Assembly: GCA_016200675.1 (NCBI GenBank)
Contig: JACQEH010000131.1
Coordinates: 1 to 10,313, forward strand
Origin: Chloroflexota bacterium
GTDB lineage: Bacteria; Chloroflexota; Limnocylindria; Limnocylindrales; CSP1-4
Length of the DNA: 10,313 nucleotides
Direction of reading: 5' to 3'
The notes under the pieces are model-generated. The model made no database searches, was not told where the DNA came from, and saw nothing but the letters and a program-made list of their open reading frames with translations. Shown here piece by piece: positions 1-5,942 of this stretch. The first letter of the stretch is position 1; each line of letters opens with the position of its first letter. The position numbers and the translations under genes are program-made.

Positions 1-585
1 CGCTTCGACCTCGAGCACGTCCAGAAGGGCGGCGCGGTCTTCGACCGCGAGCGGCTCGAATGGCTGAACGGCCAGTGGATCCGCCGGCTGGACGACGACG
101 ACCTCGCGACCCGGCTCCTGCCGTTCCTCGAGGCCGACCACGTCGCCGGCCGGATCGACCGGACGCCGACCGCCGACGAAGTCCGGATCCTGCTGCCGAT
201 GATCCGCGAGCGCCTGCCGGTCCTCGGCGCGGTCGGGGACCTCGTGGGGTTCCTCTGGATCGACGATCTCGTGGTTGACCCCGCGATGCTCGTGCCGAAG
301 CGCTGGGACGCGGCCACGACCCGTGAGGCGCTGCGAGCCGCGCGCGAGGTCATCGGCGGCACGGGATCGGTGAGCTTCGAGGCAGACGAGCTCGAGCCGC
401 CGCTCCGCGCCCTCGCCGAGGCCCGTGGCTGGAAGGCCGGCGACCTGTTCATGGCCATTCGCGTGGCCGTGACCGGCCGGACGGCAACGCCGCCGCTCTT
501 CGACACGCTCGTGGCCCTCGGGAGGGACCGCGCCCTCGCCCGGCTCGAGGCCGCGATCGGCAGCCTGGAAGGAGCATCCACGTGA
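1..585 (+). CDS. gltX: Glutamyl-tRNA synthetase, C-terminal part (5' truncated by window edge)
   Basis: The reading frame is open from base 1 and ends at TGA 583-585, giving the last 194 residues. It begins RFDLEHVQKGGAVFDRERLE followed by WLNGQWIRRL, which matches the segment just after the KMSKS region of bacterial class I glutamyl-tRNA synthetases, where a conserved 'aVFd..KL.wlN..yi' stretch opens the helical anticodon-binding domain. The rest is that all-helical domain, ending with the 'GWKAGDLFMAIRVAVTGRTATPPLFDTL' type segment typical of GltX, where the C-terminal helices read the Glu anticodon. The catalytic Rossmann fold (HIGH and KMSKS) lies upstream of the window, so it cannot be checked. 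The cytosolic enzyme charges tRNA-Glu, and in many bacteria that lack GlnRS also tRNA-Gln. Its stop codon overlaps the start of the next gene by 4 nt, so the two are probably co-transcribed. Confidence 0.93.
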   Translation, partial: RFDLEHVQKGGAVFDRERLEWLNGQWIRRLDDDDLATRLLPFLEADHVAGRIDRTPTADEVRILLPMIRERLPVLGAVGDLVGFLWIDDLVVDPAMLVPKRWDAATTREALRAAREVIGGTGSVSFEADELEPPLRALAEARGWKAGDLFMAIRVAVTGRTATPPLFDTLVALGRDRALARLEAAIGSLEGAST

Positions 586-974
586 CCCGCGACGACGTCC
601 AGCGCTGGCTCGATCGCTACGTGGCCGCCTGGATGGCCTACGACCAGGCCGCCATCGGCGACCTCTTCTCGGCCAATGCGGCGTACCGCTACCACCCCTG
701 GGACGAGCCGCTGACCGGGCGCGAGGCGATCGTCCGCGACTGGCTCAACCCCGGCGGCGATCCGGCCGGGCGCGACAGGCCGGGTACCGTGGAGGCTCGC
801 TACGAGTGCTACGCGGTGGACGGCGATCGCGCGGTCGCGATCGGCGACACGACGTACCGGGACGCGCCCGGCGGTCCGATTGTCCGTCGGTACGCGAACG
901 CCTGGCTGATCGAGTTCGATGCCGACGGTCGCTGCCGGAGCTTCATCGAGTACTTCATGAAGCAGAAGCTCTGA
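582..974 (+). CDS. NTF2/SnoaL-like small protein of unknown substrate
   Basis: A 130-residue protein starting at GTG 582, which overlaps the gltX stop as GTGA. A strong Shine-Dalgarno GGAAGGAG at 567-574, 7 nt before the GTG, fixes the start. The sequence has the layout of the NTF2-like/SnoaL fold: an N-terminal helix pair (VQRWLDRYVAAWMAYDQAAI), the 'dLFs.nA.Y.yhPw.epl.GreaI' segment, then alternating strands (ARYECYAVDGDRAVAIGDTTYR, IVRRYANAWLIEFDADGRCR) ending FIEYFMKQ, where family members end in an 'f.Ey' strand. These domains are single cone-shaped pockets that serve as isomerases, cyclases, hydrolases or plain binding proteins. Nothing here identifies the ligand, and no signal peptide is seen. 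Codon use is strongly GC-ending, like its neighbours. The family call is fairly safe; the function is unknown. Confidence 0.85.
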   Translation: MTRDDVQRWLDRYVAAWMAYDQAAIGDLFSANAAYRYHPWDEPLTGREAIVRDWLNPGGDPAGRDRPGTVEARYECYAVDGDRAVAIGDTTYRDAPGGPIVRRYANAWLIEFDADGRCRSFIEYFMKQKL

Positions 975-980
975 CCGAGG

Positions 981-1006
981 TTGCCGGCGCCATGGCGCGG
1001 CGGCAG
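981..1006 (+). terminator. GC-rich hairpin after the gltX-NTF2 unit
   Basis: Seven bases after the stop at 974, TGCCG (982-986) pairs with CGGCA (1001-1005). The two arms enclose the perfect 12-base palindrome GCGCCATGGCGC (987-998), with a GG bulge on the 3' side. No T-tract follows, so if it terminates transcription it does so as an I-shaped hairpin or together with Rho. It separates the gltX unit from the response-regulator promoter. Confidence 0.5.
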
Positions 1007-1020
1007 CGCTCGCCAATGCC

Positions 1021-1030
1021 CTGTTAACAG
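1021..1030. promoter_or_regulatory. Palindromic operator candidate CTGTTAACAG
   Basis: CTGTTAACAG is a perfect 10-base palindrome and an AT-rich island in GC-rich DNA. It lies 8 nt upstream of the likely -10 box of the response-regulator gene, in its spacer region. It contains TTAACA, which fits the PhoP half-site pattern TTHAYA known from Bacillus. A close relative, CTGTGAACAC on the minus strand, occurs at 7424-7433 between the DUF47 and kinase genes. Autoregulation by the PhoB-like protein is an inference; only a single site is seen rather than the usual direct repeats spaced at 11 bp. Confidence 0.4.
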
Positions 1031-1037
1031 CGCGCCG

Positions 1038-1043
1038 TATCCT
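1038..1043 (+). promoter_or_regulatory. -10 box (TATCCT) of the response-regulator gene, leaderless type
   Basis: TATCCT ends 5 nt before GTG 1049 and 8 nt before ATG 1052, the distance at which a sigma-70-type promoter would start transcription at the start codon itself. No Shine-Dalgarno sequence precedes the gene. The same arrangement, with the same hexamer, precedes proS. No convincing -35 is visible. Confidence 0.45.
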
Positions 1044-1048
1044 CGGTC

Positions 1049-1741
1049 GTGATGGCCCGCCTGATCCTGGTCGTGGAAGACGAACCGACGCTCCGCGAGA
1101 CCCTCAGCGAGGCGCTCGAGGCGGACGGCTTCCGGGTCACCGCCGCGGCCGACGGGCGAGCGGCCCTCGATCGCTTCCGCTCGGACCGTCCCGACCTCGT
1201 GCTCCTCGACCTCATGCTCCCCGAGATCTCCGGCATCGACGTCTGTCGGATCATCCGGGCCGAGTCGCCGGTCCCGATCATCATGCTGACGGCCCGTGGC
1301 TCCGAGGTCGACAAGGTGGTGGGCCTCGAGCTCGGTGCGGACGACTACGTCACGAAGCCCTTCTCGCTTCGAGAGCTTTCGGCCCGGATCCGGGCCGTCT
1401 TCCGCCGCGGCGAGCAGGCGGCCGCGACGGCGATGCCGCCGATGCTCGACCTCGGAACCGTCCAGGTGGATCTGGCCGGCCACCGGATCCTGCGCGACGG
1501 CGCCGAGGTTCCCGTCAAGCCAAAGGTCTTCGAGCTGCTGGCGTTCCTGGTCCGGCACCAGGGCCAGGTGGTCACGCGGGATCAGATCCTCGAGCTCGTC
1601 TGGGGCTATGACTACGCTGGCGAGACCCGGACGGTCGACGTCCACGTCCACTGGCTGCGGGCGGCGATCGAGAGCGATCCCGCCAGGCCCCTCCTGATCC
1701 AGACGATCCGCGGCGTCGGGTACGTGCTCCGCCGTCCCTGA
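1049..1741 (+). CDS. OmpR/PhoB-class response regulator (PhoB-like)
   Basis: A 230-residue two-domain regulator of the usual family length. The N-terminal receiver (about 4-120) carries the acidic pair E10/D11, phospho-acceptor D54 in LVLLDLMLPEISG, switch T81 in IIMLTARG, and K103 in DDYVTKPF. The C-terminal winged helix (about 135-228) has the Trans_reg_C hallmarks: LDLGTVQVDLAGHRIL, KPKVFELLAFLVRHQGQVV with TRDQILELVWG, the recognition helix RTVDVHVHWLRAAIE, and the IQTIRGVGYVL hairpin. When phosphorylated by a histidine kinase it should dimerise and bind direct repeats upstream of target genes. No kinase is adjacent. The only kinase in the window is at 7497, and its PhoR-like architecture, plus pit, DUF47 and phosphodiesterase genes nearby, makes phosphate control the best guess. 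Start GTG 1049 or ATG 1052; both fit a leaderless message. Confidence 0.93.
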   Translation: MMARLILVVEDEPTLRETLSEALEADGFRVTAAADGRAALDRFRSDRPDLVLLDLMLPEISGIDVCRIIRAESPVPIIMLTARGSEVDKVVGLELGADDYVTKPFSLRELSARIRAVFRRGEQAAATAMPPMLDLGTVQVDLAGHRILRDGAEVPVKPKVFELLAFLVRHQGQVVTRDQILELVWGYDYAGETRTVDVHVHWLRAAIESDPARPLLIQTIRGVGYVLRRP

Positions 1742-1770
1742 GCAGACGTTGATCTCGGGGACACGCGGCG

Positions 1771-2289
1771 TTGACGGCCGCGGTCGATCCTCCGGTCATG
1801 CCCGGTTCGACCTCGACCCAGCTCCGCCCGACGGGCGGGGTCGATCCCGGTCTGCACCGATCCGCGACGCTGGATGGGCGTGCGTCCGGGTCAGTCGCCG
1901 GCTCCGACGAAGGATCCGGGGACCGTCGCGAGCCGTCCGCCGAACCCCCGCTCCTCCGGGGTCAAGGCGGCGAGCTCGCGGACGCGGCGCATCTCGCGGG
2001 CGCGCCCAGTGCTGCGAACGCGTCGCCCGACCAGGGCCCGGATCCCGTGAGTTCCGGTCCGGCCCGGGTCGAGGCGATCGTCGCCCAGCTCACCCCGATC
2101 CGGTCACGGGCGGCCCTCTTCTCGAGCTTCGAGCGAGAGGCGAATCCGAATGACGAGTTCGTGCGGGCGGCCTATGCCTGCGTCTGGGCGGATCTCGCGC
2201 TCGGCGTTGACCGCGGGAGCACGCGTCGGGCGCGCAGCCGGGCGACGATGGCTCGCTCGCCGGCCGCAGGGATCAGAGGACGCGGCTGA
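1771..2289 (+). CDS. Doubtful hypothetical ORF filling the spacer between regulator and pit
   Basis: An open frame of 172 codons from TTG 1771, with internal starts at ATG 1798 and GTG 2047. I recognise no family. The first half is low-complexity (Ser, Gly, Pro, Asp, Arg), spans a stable DNA hairpin (1822-1840), and has clearly more A/T-ending codons (about 23% by my count) than true neighbours (about 8-9% in the NTF2 gene). The second half, roughly residues 96-150, looks more protein-like (RVEAIVAQLTPIRSRAALFS and following) and has better codon bias. There is no Shine-Dalgarno before any start. Its end overlaps the 3' end of the convergent pit gene by 17 nt. It could be a short real gene starting at GTG 2047, a decayed remnant, or chance. 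Without it, 1742-2272 (about 530 nt) holds no supported gene. Confidence 0.22.
   Translation: MTAAVDPPVMPGSTSTQLRPTGGVDPGLHRSATLDGRASGSVAGSDEGSGDRREPSAEPPLLRGQGGELADAAHLAGAPSAANASPDQGPDPVSSGPARVEAIVAQLTPIRSRAALFSSFEREANPNDEFVRAAYACVWADLALGVDRGSTRRARSRATMARSPAAGIRGRG
1822..1840 (+). terminator. 8-bp GC hairpin downstream of the response regulator
   Basis: CTCCGCCC (1822-1829) pairs with GGGCGGGG (1833-1840) around a 3-base loop, with one G-T pair in the stem. It lies about 80 nt after the regulator stop, in the gene-poor spacer. No T-tract follows. It would fit a transcription stop for the single-gene regulator unit, but it lies inside the doubtful ORF at 1771-2289, so the two calls compete. 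Confidence 0.4.
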
Positions 2290-3136
2290 GGACCTGCCAG
2301 GCGACGAGGGCGACGAGCCCCGACGCGGGGATGGTGAGGACCCAGGCGACGATGATGTTGCCGGCCACGCCCCAGCGAACCGCCGAGAGCCGGTCGCTCG
2401 CGCCGACGCCCATGATCGCCGACGAGATGACATGGGTCGTCGAGACCGGCATGCCGAAGTGGGAGGCGGTCAGAATGACGGCCGCCGCCGTGGTCTCGGC
2501 CGCGAAGCCGTGGATGGGGTCCAGCTTGACCACGCGCTGGCCCATGGTCTTGATGATCCGCCACCCGCCGCCAGCGGTCCCGAGTGAGATCGCCGAGGCC
2601 GCCAGCCGGAATCGCTCGTGGAGGCGTCGCGGCTGGGCACGCTGGAAGAGGTTCATCAGGAGGACCATGAGCAGGAAGCCGAGGAGCAGCCCGAGCACCG
2701 GCGACGTCACCAGCGGGAAGATGACCTTGCCCCAGATGCCCTCCCACTTGTAGGCGCCTGTCCCGGCCGCGGCCAGGACCGCGCCGAGCAGACCGCCGAT
2801 GAGGGCGTGGCTCGACGACGAGGGGATGCCGAGCCGCCATGTAATGATGTTCCAGGCGATCGCCCCAACGAGCGCGGCGACCACGATGATCTGGCCGGCG
2901 CTGCCGCCTGGCGTGTCGGCGATCCCGGACGAGATGGTCTTGGCGACCGCCGTCCCGGTGAGCGCCCCGAGGAAGTTCGCCGTCGCCGACATGAGGATCG
3001 CGTGGTCGGGGCGGAGGGCCCGGGTCGAGACCGACGTGGCGATCGCGTTCGCGGTGTCGTGGAAGCCGTTGATGTAGTCGAAGGCGATCGCGAACAGGAA
3101 GACCAGGATCAGGAGGAGGGAAACGCCACTGGGCAC
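2273..3136 (-). CDS. pit: Inorganic phosphate transporter, Pit/PHO4 family, internally shortened
   Basis: A 287-residue integral membrane protein of the low-affinity phosphate permease family (PF01384), shorter than the usual bacterial 330 or so. Recognised blocks: FDYINGFHDTANAIATSVST (residues 19-38, first signature with the phosphate/cation-binding Asp), WNIITWRLGIPSSSSHALIGGL (95-116), LGTAGGGWRIIKTMGQRVV (185-203), GFAAETTAAAVILTASHFGM (210-229) and PVSTTHVISSAIMGVG (230-245). In relatives, a segment of roughly 50 residues with two membrane spans and the second signature HGxNDAQKxMG lies between the cytoplasmic loop and LGT..GGWRI. Here RLHERFR (171-177) joins LAASAISLGT (178-187) directly, with no stop or frame change (junction near base 2606). 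The start is GTG 3136, 7 nt after TAGCCT. Whether it still transports phosphate is open; its usual DUF47 partner is encoded at 6750-7367 rather than next door. Confidence 0.92.
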   Translation of the reverse strand: MPSGVSLLLILVFLFAIAFDYINGFHDTANAIATSVSTRALRPDHAILMSATANFLGALTGTAVAKTISSGIADTPGGSAGQIIVVAALVGAIAWNIITWRLGIPSSSSHALIGGLLGAVLAAAGTGAYKWEGIWGKVIFPLVTSPVLGLLLGFLLMVLLMNLFQRAQPRRLHERFRLAASAISLGTAGGGWRIIKTMGQRVVKLDPIHGFAAETTAAAVILTASHFGMPVSTTHVISSAIMGVGASDRLSAVRWGVAGNIIVAWVLTIPASGLVALVAWQVLSRVL

Positions 3137-3143
3137 GGCCGAA

Positions 3144-3149
3144 AGGCTA
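3144..3149 (-). promoter_or_regulatory. -10 box (TAGCCT) of pit, leaderless type
   Basis: On the minus strand TAGCCT is followed by 7 nt and then GTG 3136, the pit start. There is no Shine-Dalgarno in those 7 nt, so transcription probably starts at or beside the start codon. It is back-to-back with the proS -10 box, 40 nt away. Confidence 0.45.
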
Positions 3150-3151
3150 TC

Positions 3152-3164
3152 AGGTCAGGGACCT
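3152..3164. promoter_or_regulatory. Inverted repeat AGGTC-AGG-GACCT next to the pit -10 box
   Basis: AGGTC (3152-3156) and GACCT (3160-3164) are perfect inverted arms around a 3-base spacer. The repeat sits directly upstream of the pit -10 (between -10 and -35 on the minus strand), within the 66-nt divergent pit/proS gap. A dimeric regulator bound here would block pit and could also affect proS. The arms are short, so chance is possible. Confidence 0.3.
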
Positions 3165-3189
3165 CGGGCGCCCCGCCGGTCGCGCCCGC

Positions 3190-3195
3190 TATCCT
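3190..3195 (+). promoter_or_regulatory. -10 box (TATCCT) of proS, leaderless type
   Basis: TATCCT, identical to the box before the response regulator, is followed by TCCCGCC (7 nt) and then ATG 3203. No Shine-Dalgarno is present between the box and the start, which suggests a leaderless proS transcript. No -35 match is visible at 17 nt. Confidence 0.5.
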
Positions 3196-3202
3196 TCCCG
3201 CC

Positions 3203-4945
3203 ATGCGCCTCAGCCAGCTCTTCTTCACGACCCTCCGTGACGATCCCGCCGACGTCGAGATGCCGTCGGCCCGCCTCCTCCTGCGCGCCGGCTACATCCG
3301 CCAGCTCGGGTCGGGGATCTATTCGCTCCTGCCGCTCGGCTTCCGCGTCACGAAGCGCGTCGAGCAGGTGGTCCGCGAGGAGATGGACCGGATCGGCAGC
3401 CAGGAGATGGAGATGCCGGTCGTCCATCCGGCCGAGGTCTGGAAGGAGAGCGGCCGCTACTACAAGATCGGGCCGGAGATGGCCCGCTTCAAGGACCGCG
3501 GCGAGCGGGACATGGTCCTGGCGATGACCCACGAGGAGGTCGTGGCCCTCCTCGTCCGCGACATCGTCAAAAGCTATCGCCAGCTGCCGATGATGGTCTA
3601 CCACTTCCAGACCAAGTTCCGGGACGAGCCCCGATCCCGCGGCGGCCTGATCCGCGTCCGCGAGTTCGTCATGAAGGACGCCTATAGCCTCGACCGCGAC
3701 GAGGCCGGGCTCGATCGCAACTACCGCCTCCAGTACGCGGCCTACGAGCGAATCTTCGAGCGCCTCGGGCTCAAGGCGATCGCGGTCGGCGCGGACGTCG
3801 GGATCATGGGCGGCTCGGGCGCCCATGAGTTCATGGTCATCAACGACTTCGGCGAGGACACCCTCGTCCTGTGCGATGCCTGCGGCTTCGCCGACAACCA
3901 GCAGATCGCGGTCGTCGGCAAGCCCGATCCGGCGCCCGAGGACGCCCTCCCGATGGCCGATGTCGAGACGCCGGATGCCACGACGATCGAGGCCCTGGCG
4001 ACGTTCCTGGACATCCCCCGGTCGAAGACCGCCAAGGCGGCCTTCTTCGTGACCGGCGACGGCCGGTTCGTGGTCGCGATCGTCCGCGGCGACTACGACG
4101 TCAACGAGACCAAGCTCGTCAACGTCCTGAAGGCTCGCGGCGGGCTCCGGCCCGCCACCGTCGAAGAGATCAAGGCTCGGGGCATGGAGGCCGGTTACGG
4201 CTCGCCGATCGGCGCCCGGGACGCGGTTGTCGTGGTCGACGAGCTCGTGGTCCGCTCGCCGAACCTCGTGGCCGGCGCCAACCGCGTGGGCTGGCACGTC
4301 CGCAACGTCAACGTGCCGCGCGACTACACGCCGGATCACGTCGCCGAGATCGCCAACGCCCGGGCAGGCGATCCATGTCCCCGCTGCGGTCAGCCGGTCA
4401 CGCTCCGGCAGGGGATCGAGGTCGGCAACATCTTCAAGCTCGGAACCGACTTCAGCGTCGCCTTCGGCTCGACCTACCTCGGCGAGGACGGCGTGGCCCA
4501 TCCGGTCGTCATGGGCTCCTACGGGATCGGGCTCGGCCGGAACGTGGCCTGCATCGTCGAGGCCCACCACGACGCGAAGGGCATCGTCTGGCCCGACGAG
4601 GTCGCTCCGTACGTCGCCCACCTGGTCACGATCGGGTCGAACCGCGATGCCCAGGTTGCTGCGCTCGGCGACCGGCTCCACGAGATCGCCGCGGAGGCGG
4701 GCCGCGACATCCTCTACGACGACCGCGACGAGTCGCCCGGCGTCAAGTTCACGGACGCCGAACTCCTCGGCATGCCCTGGATCGTGACGATCAGTCCGCG
4801 CTCGCTCGCCGCCGGCGGCGCCGAGGTCACCCGCCGCGAGACTGGCGAGCGCTCGACCGTCCCGATCGCGACCCTCGAGGGCTGGCTCCGGACCGGTTTC
4901 GCCGAGCCGCCCGGTCCGGACCTGAGCGGCGCCCCGACGGCGTAG
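3203..4945 (+). CDS. proS: Prolyl-tRNA synthetase, bacterial type with editing insertion
   Basis: A 580-residue class II synthetase that activates proline and charges tRNA-Pro in the cytosol. Start ATG 3203 gives MRLSQLFFTTLRDDPADVEM, the standard N-terminus of this family. The catalytic core shows the TxE proline loop (T109-H-E111), motif 2 (YHFQTKFRDEPRSRGGLIRV then REFVMKDAYS, 133-162) and motif 3 (VMGSYGIGLGRNVACIVEAH, 436-455, with R446). Between motifs 2 and 3 lies the YbaK-like insertion (about 224-400) that hydrolyses Ala-tRNA-Pro; its lysine in SKTAKAAFF (K278) is at the position of the essential editing lysine. Cys pairs C224/C227 and C392/C395 flank the insertion. The anticodon-binding domain spans about 466-563. 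The family's EVGHIF motif reads EVGNIF here (N409). It stands alone, divergent from pit and convergent with the lipoprotein gene, and has no functional tie to the phosphate genes. Confidence 0.97.
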   Translation: MRLSQLFFTTLRDDPADVEMPSARLLLRAGYIRQLGSGIYSLLPLGFRVTKRVEQVVREEMDRIGSQEMEMPVVHPAEVWKESGRYYKIGPEMARFKDRGERDMVLAMTHEEVVALLVRDIVKSYRQLPMMVYHFQTKFRDEPRSRGGLIRVREFVMKDAYSLDRDEAGLDRNYRLQYAAYERIFERLGLKAIAVGADVGIMGGSGAHEFMVINDFGEDTLVLCDACGFADNQQIAVVGKPDPAPEDALPMADVETPDATTIEALATFLDIPRSKTAKAAFFVTGDGRFVVAIVRGDYDVNETKLVNVLKARGGLRPATVEEIKARGMEAGYGSPIGARDAVVVVDELVVRSPNLVAGANRVGWHVRNVNVPRDYTPDHVAEIANARAGDPCPRCGQPVTLRQGIEVGNIFKLGTDFSVAFGSTYLGEDGVAHPVVMGSYGIGLGRNVACIVEAHHDAKGIVWPDEVAPYVAHLVTIGSNRDAQVAALGDRLHEIAAEAGRDILYDDRDESPGVKFTDAELLGMPWIVTISPRSLAAGGAEVTRRETGERSTVPIATLEGWLRTGFAEPPGPDLSGAPTA

Positions 4946-4965
4946 CCCCACGCACCAAGTCGTCC

Positions 4966-5017
4966 TCCGCGACGACGCTGCCCCCAGGGACGACGCAGCC
5001 TCCAGGGATGACGCAGC
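4966..5017. repeat. Three tandem copies of an 18-bp unit between proS and the lipoprotein gene
   Basis: CCAGGGACGACGCAGC (4984-4999) recurs as CCAGGGATGACGCAGC (5002-5017), 18 bp later with one mismatch. A weaker copy (12 of 16 matches) lies 18 bp upstream at 4966-4981. The array fills the 91-nt gap between two convergent genes. Because the period is a multiple of three it also reads as a hexapeptide repeat in one frame, but no gene uses that frame. Confidence 0.55.
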
Positions 5018-5021
5018 GTTG
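4973..5021. terminator. Long-loop inverted repeat between convergent proS and lipoprotein genes
   Basis: ACGCTGC (4975-4981) and GCAGCGT (5013-5019) are perfect inverted arms, extended by a G-T and a C-G pair to 4973/5021. The middle repeat copy offers an alternative partner, GCAGC at 4995-4999, for a tighter hairpin. Its place between two 3' ends suggests a two-way terminator. No T-tract is seen on either strand. Confidence 0.35.
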
Positions 5022-5036
5022 CGGGTCAGCCGCCGT

Positions 5037-5903
5037 TCATGCGGGCGGCGGCGACTGGACCGGCCCGGCGGAGTTCGGGTTGGTGATATCGACGAGGATC
5101 AGGAAACTGCCGCCCTCGGCTCCGGTCGCTGCCGCGGCCTTCGCCTCGGAGTGGACGAGGTAGCCCCCCTCGTTGGCGATCCAGACGTCCGACGACCACT
5201 GGCCCTGAAAGCCGGCGACCGCCCCGAGGAGCGCCCCCACGGCCTGATCACCCGAGTAGCGGGTGGTCGCCACGCCGTTCTTCGTCTCGGTCCCGGCCGC
5301 CGTGAAGTTGCCGCCGATCCCGGCGAAGTAGAGGCCGAACATCTGCTCCGGCCGGTAGCCGACCAGTGACTGGATGAAGGTGTCGGCCTGGGCAGACGGG
5401 ACCTCGGTCCACGGGCCGTTCGGGCCACTGCTGGAGATCCAGGCCTGGCTGCCGATGGTCACGATGCCCAGCCCGCCGGTGACGTTGCCGCTCGCGTCGA
5501 GGTCCGACTGCAGGAGCGAGCTGGCCTTCTCGGGCTTGTTGACGACGGTGCCGGTCATGAGCGTGTGGGAGGCCGTGGTCACGCTGCCGGTGACCGACGT
5601 CGACTGGAACTCGACCCTGAAGTTGTAACTGGCGAGGGCGTCGAGCGCCGTCGACGCCGCGGCGAAGGCCGTTCCGCCGTTGGCGCCACCGGAGCCGGCG
5701 GAGGGCGTCGCCTGGTTGCGAGTGGCCGCCGCCGTCGGGGTGGCACCTGCGCCGGTCCTGCTGCCGGCTGCCGTCGTCGGCGCCGCCGAGGCGGAACCGC
5801 CGCAGGCGCTCACGGCCAGTGCGGCAACCAGCGTGCCGACCCCGACGTGCCGATGGCCCCTGAACTGGCGCGCGCCGCGTGGCCCCTTGCCTGTCGTGCT
5901 CAT
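5037..5903 (-). CDS. Secreted lipoprotein, possibly LppX/LprG-like fold
   Basis: A 288-residue exported protein. A basic N-terminus (to about residue 20) and the hydrophobic stretch GVGTLVAALA (21-30) lead into the lipobox V31-S-A-C34, so signal peptidase II should cleave before C34 and the protein be lipid-anchored outside the membrane. A Thr/Ala/Gly-rich linker (about 37-80) follows. The globular part starts FAAASTALDALASYNFRVEF and has strand-rich segments with Ser/Thr (GSVTTASHTLMTGTVVNKPE, IVTIGSQAWISSSGPNGPWT, ETKNGVATTRYSGD). This layout resembles the LolA-like LppX_LprAFG lipid-carrier lipoproteins, but I see no diagnostic motif, so the fold is a guess. A strong Shine-Dalgarno GGGAGGGG (minus strand, 5916-5909), 5 nt from ATG 5903, fixes the start. 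It lies 39 nt after the small helical gene, so the two probably form one operon. Confidence 0.85.
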   Translation of the reverse strand: MSTTGKGPRGARQFRGHRHVGVGTLVAALAVSACGGSASAAPTTAAGSRTGAGATPTAAATRNQATPSAGSGGANGGTAFAAASTALDALASYNFRVEFQSTSVTGSVTTASHTLMTGTVVNKPEKASSLLQSDLDASGNVTGGLGIVTIGSQAWISSSGPNGPWTEVPSAQADTFIQSLVGYRPEQMFGLYFAGIGGNFTAAGTETKNGVATTRYSGDQAVGALLGAVAGFQGQWSSDVWIANEGGYLVHSEAKAAAATGAEGGSFLILVDITNPNSAGPVQSPPPA

Positions 5904-5942
5904 CGATGCCCCTCCCGTACCCGTGACCGCCTGATCAAACGT

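Noticed and set aside
1771..1791. TTGACG ... GATCCT as a -35/-10 promoter pair
   Set aside because: Only 9 nt separate them, far from the roughly 17 nt needed.
1801..1820. GGTTCGACC, resembling the T-loop of a tRNA
   Set aside because: No acceptor, D-arm or anticodon-arm pairing can be drawn around it, and the flanks do not form a T stem.
2618..3202. In-frame upstream extension of proS
   Set aside because: It is antisense to pit and gives low-quality sequence; ProS homologues start at MRLSQLFF, which is ATG 3203.
3155..4951. Minus-strand 598-codon open frame opposite proS
   Set aside because: A shadow of proS produced by its codon bias: Asp/Arg/Val-rich, no recognisable domain, while proS has every family motif.
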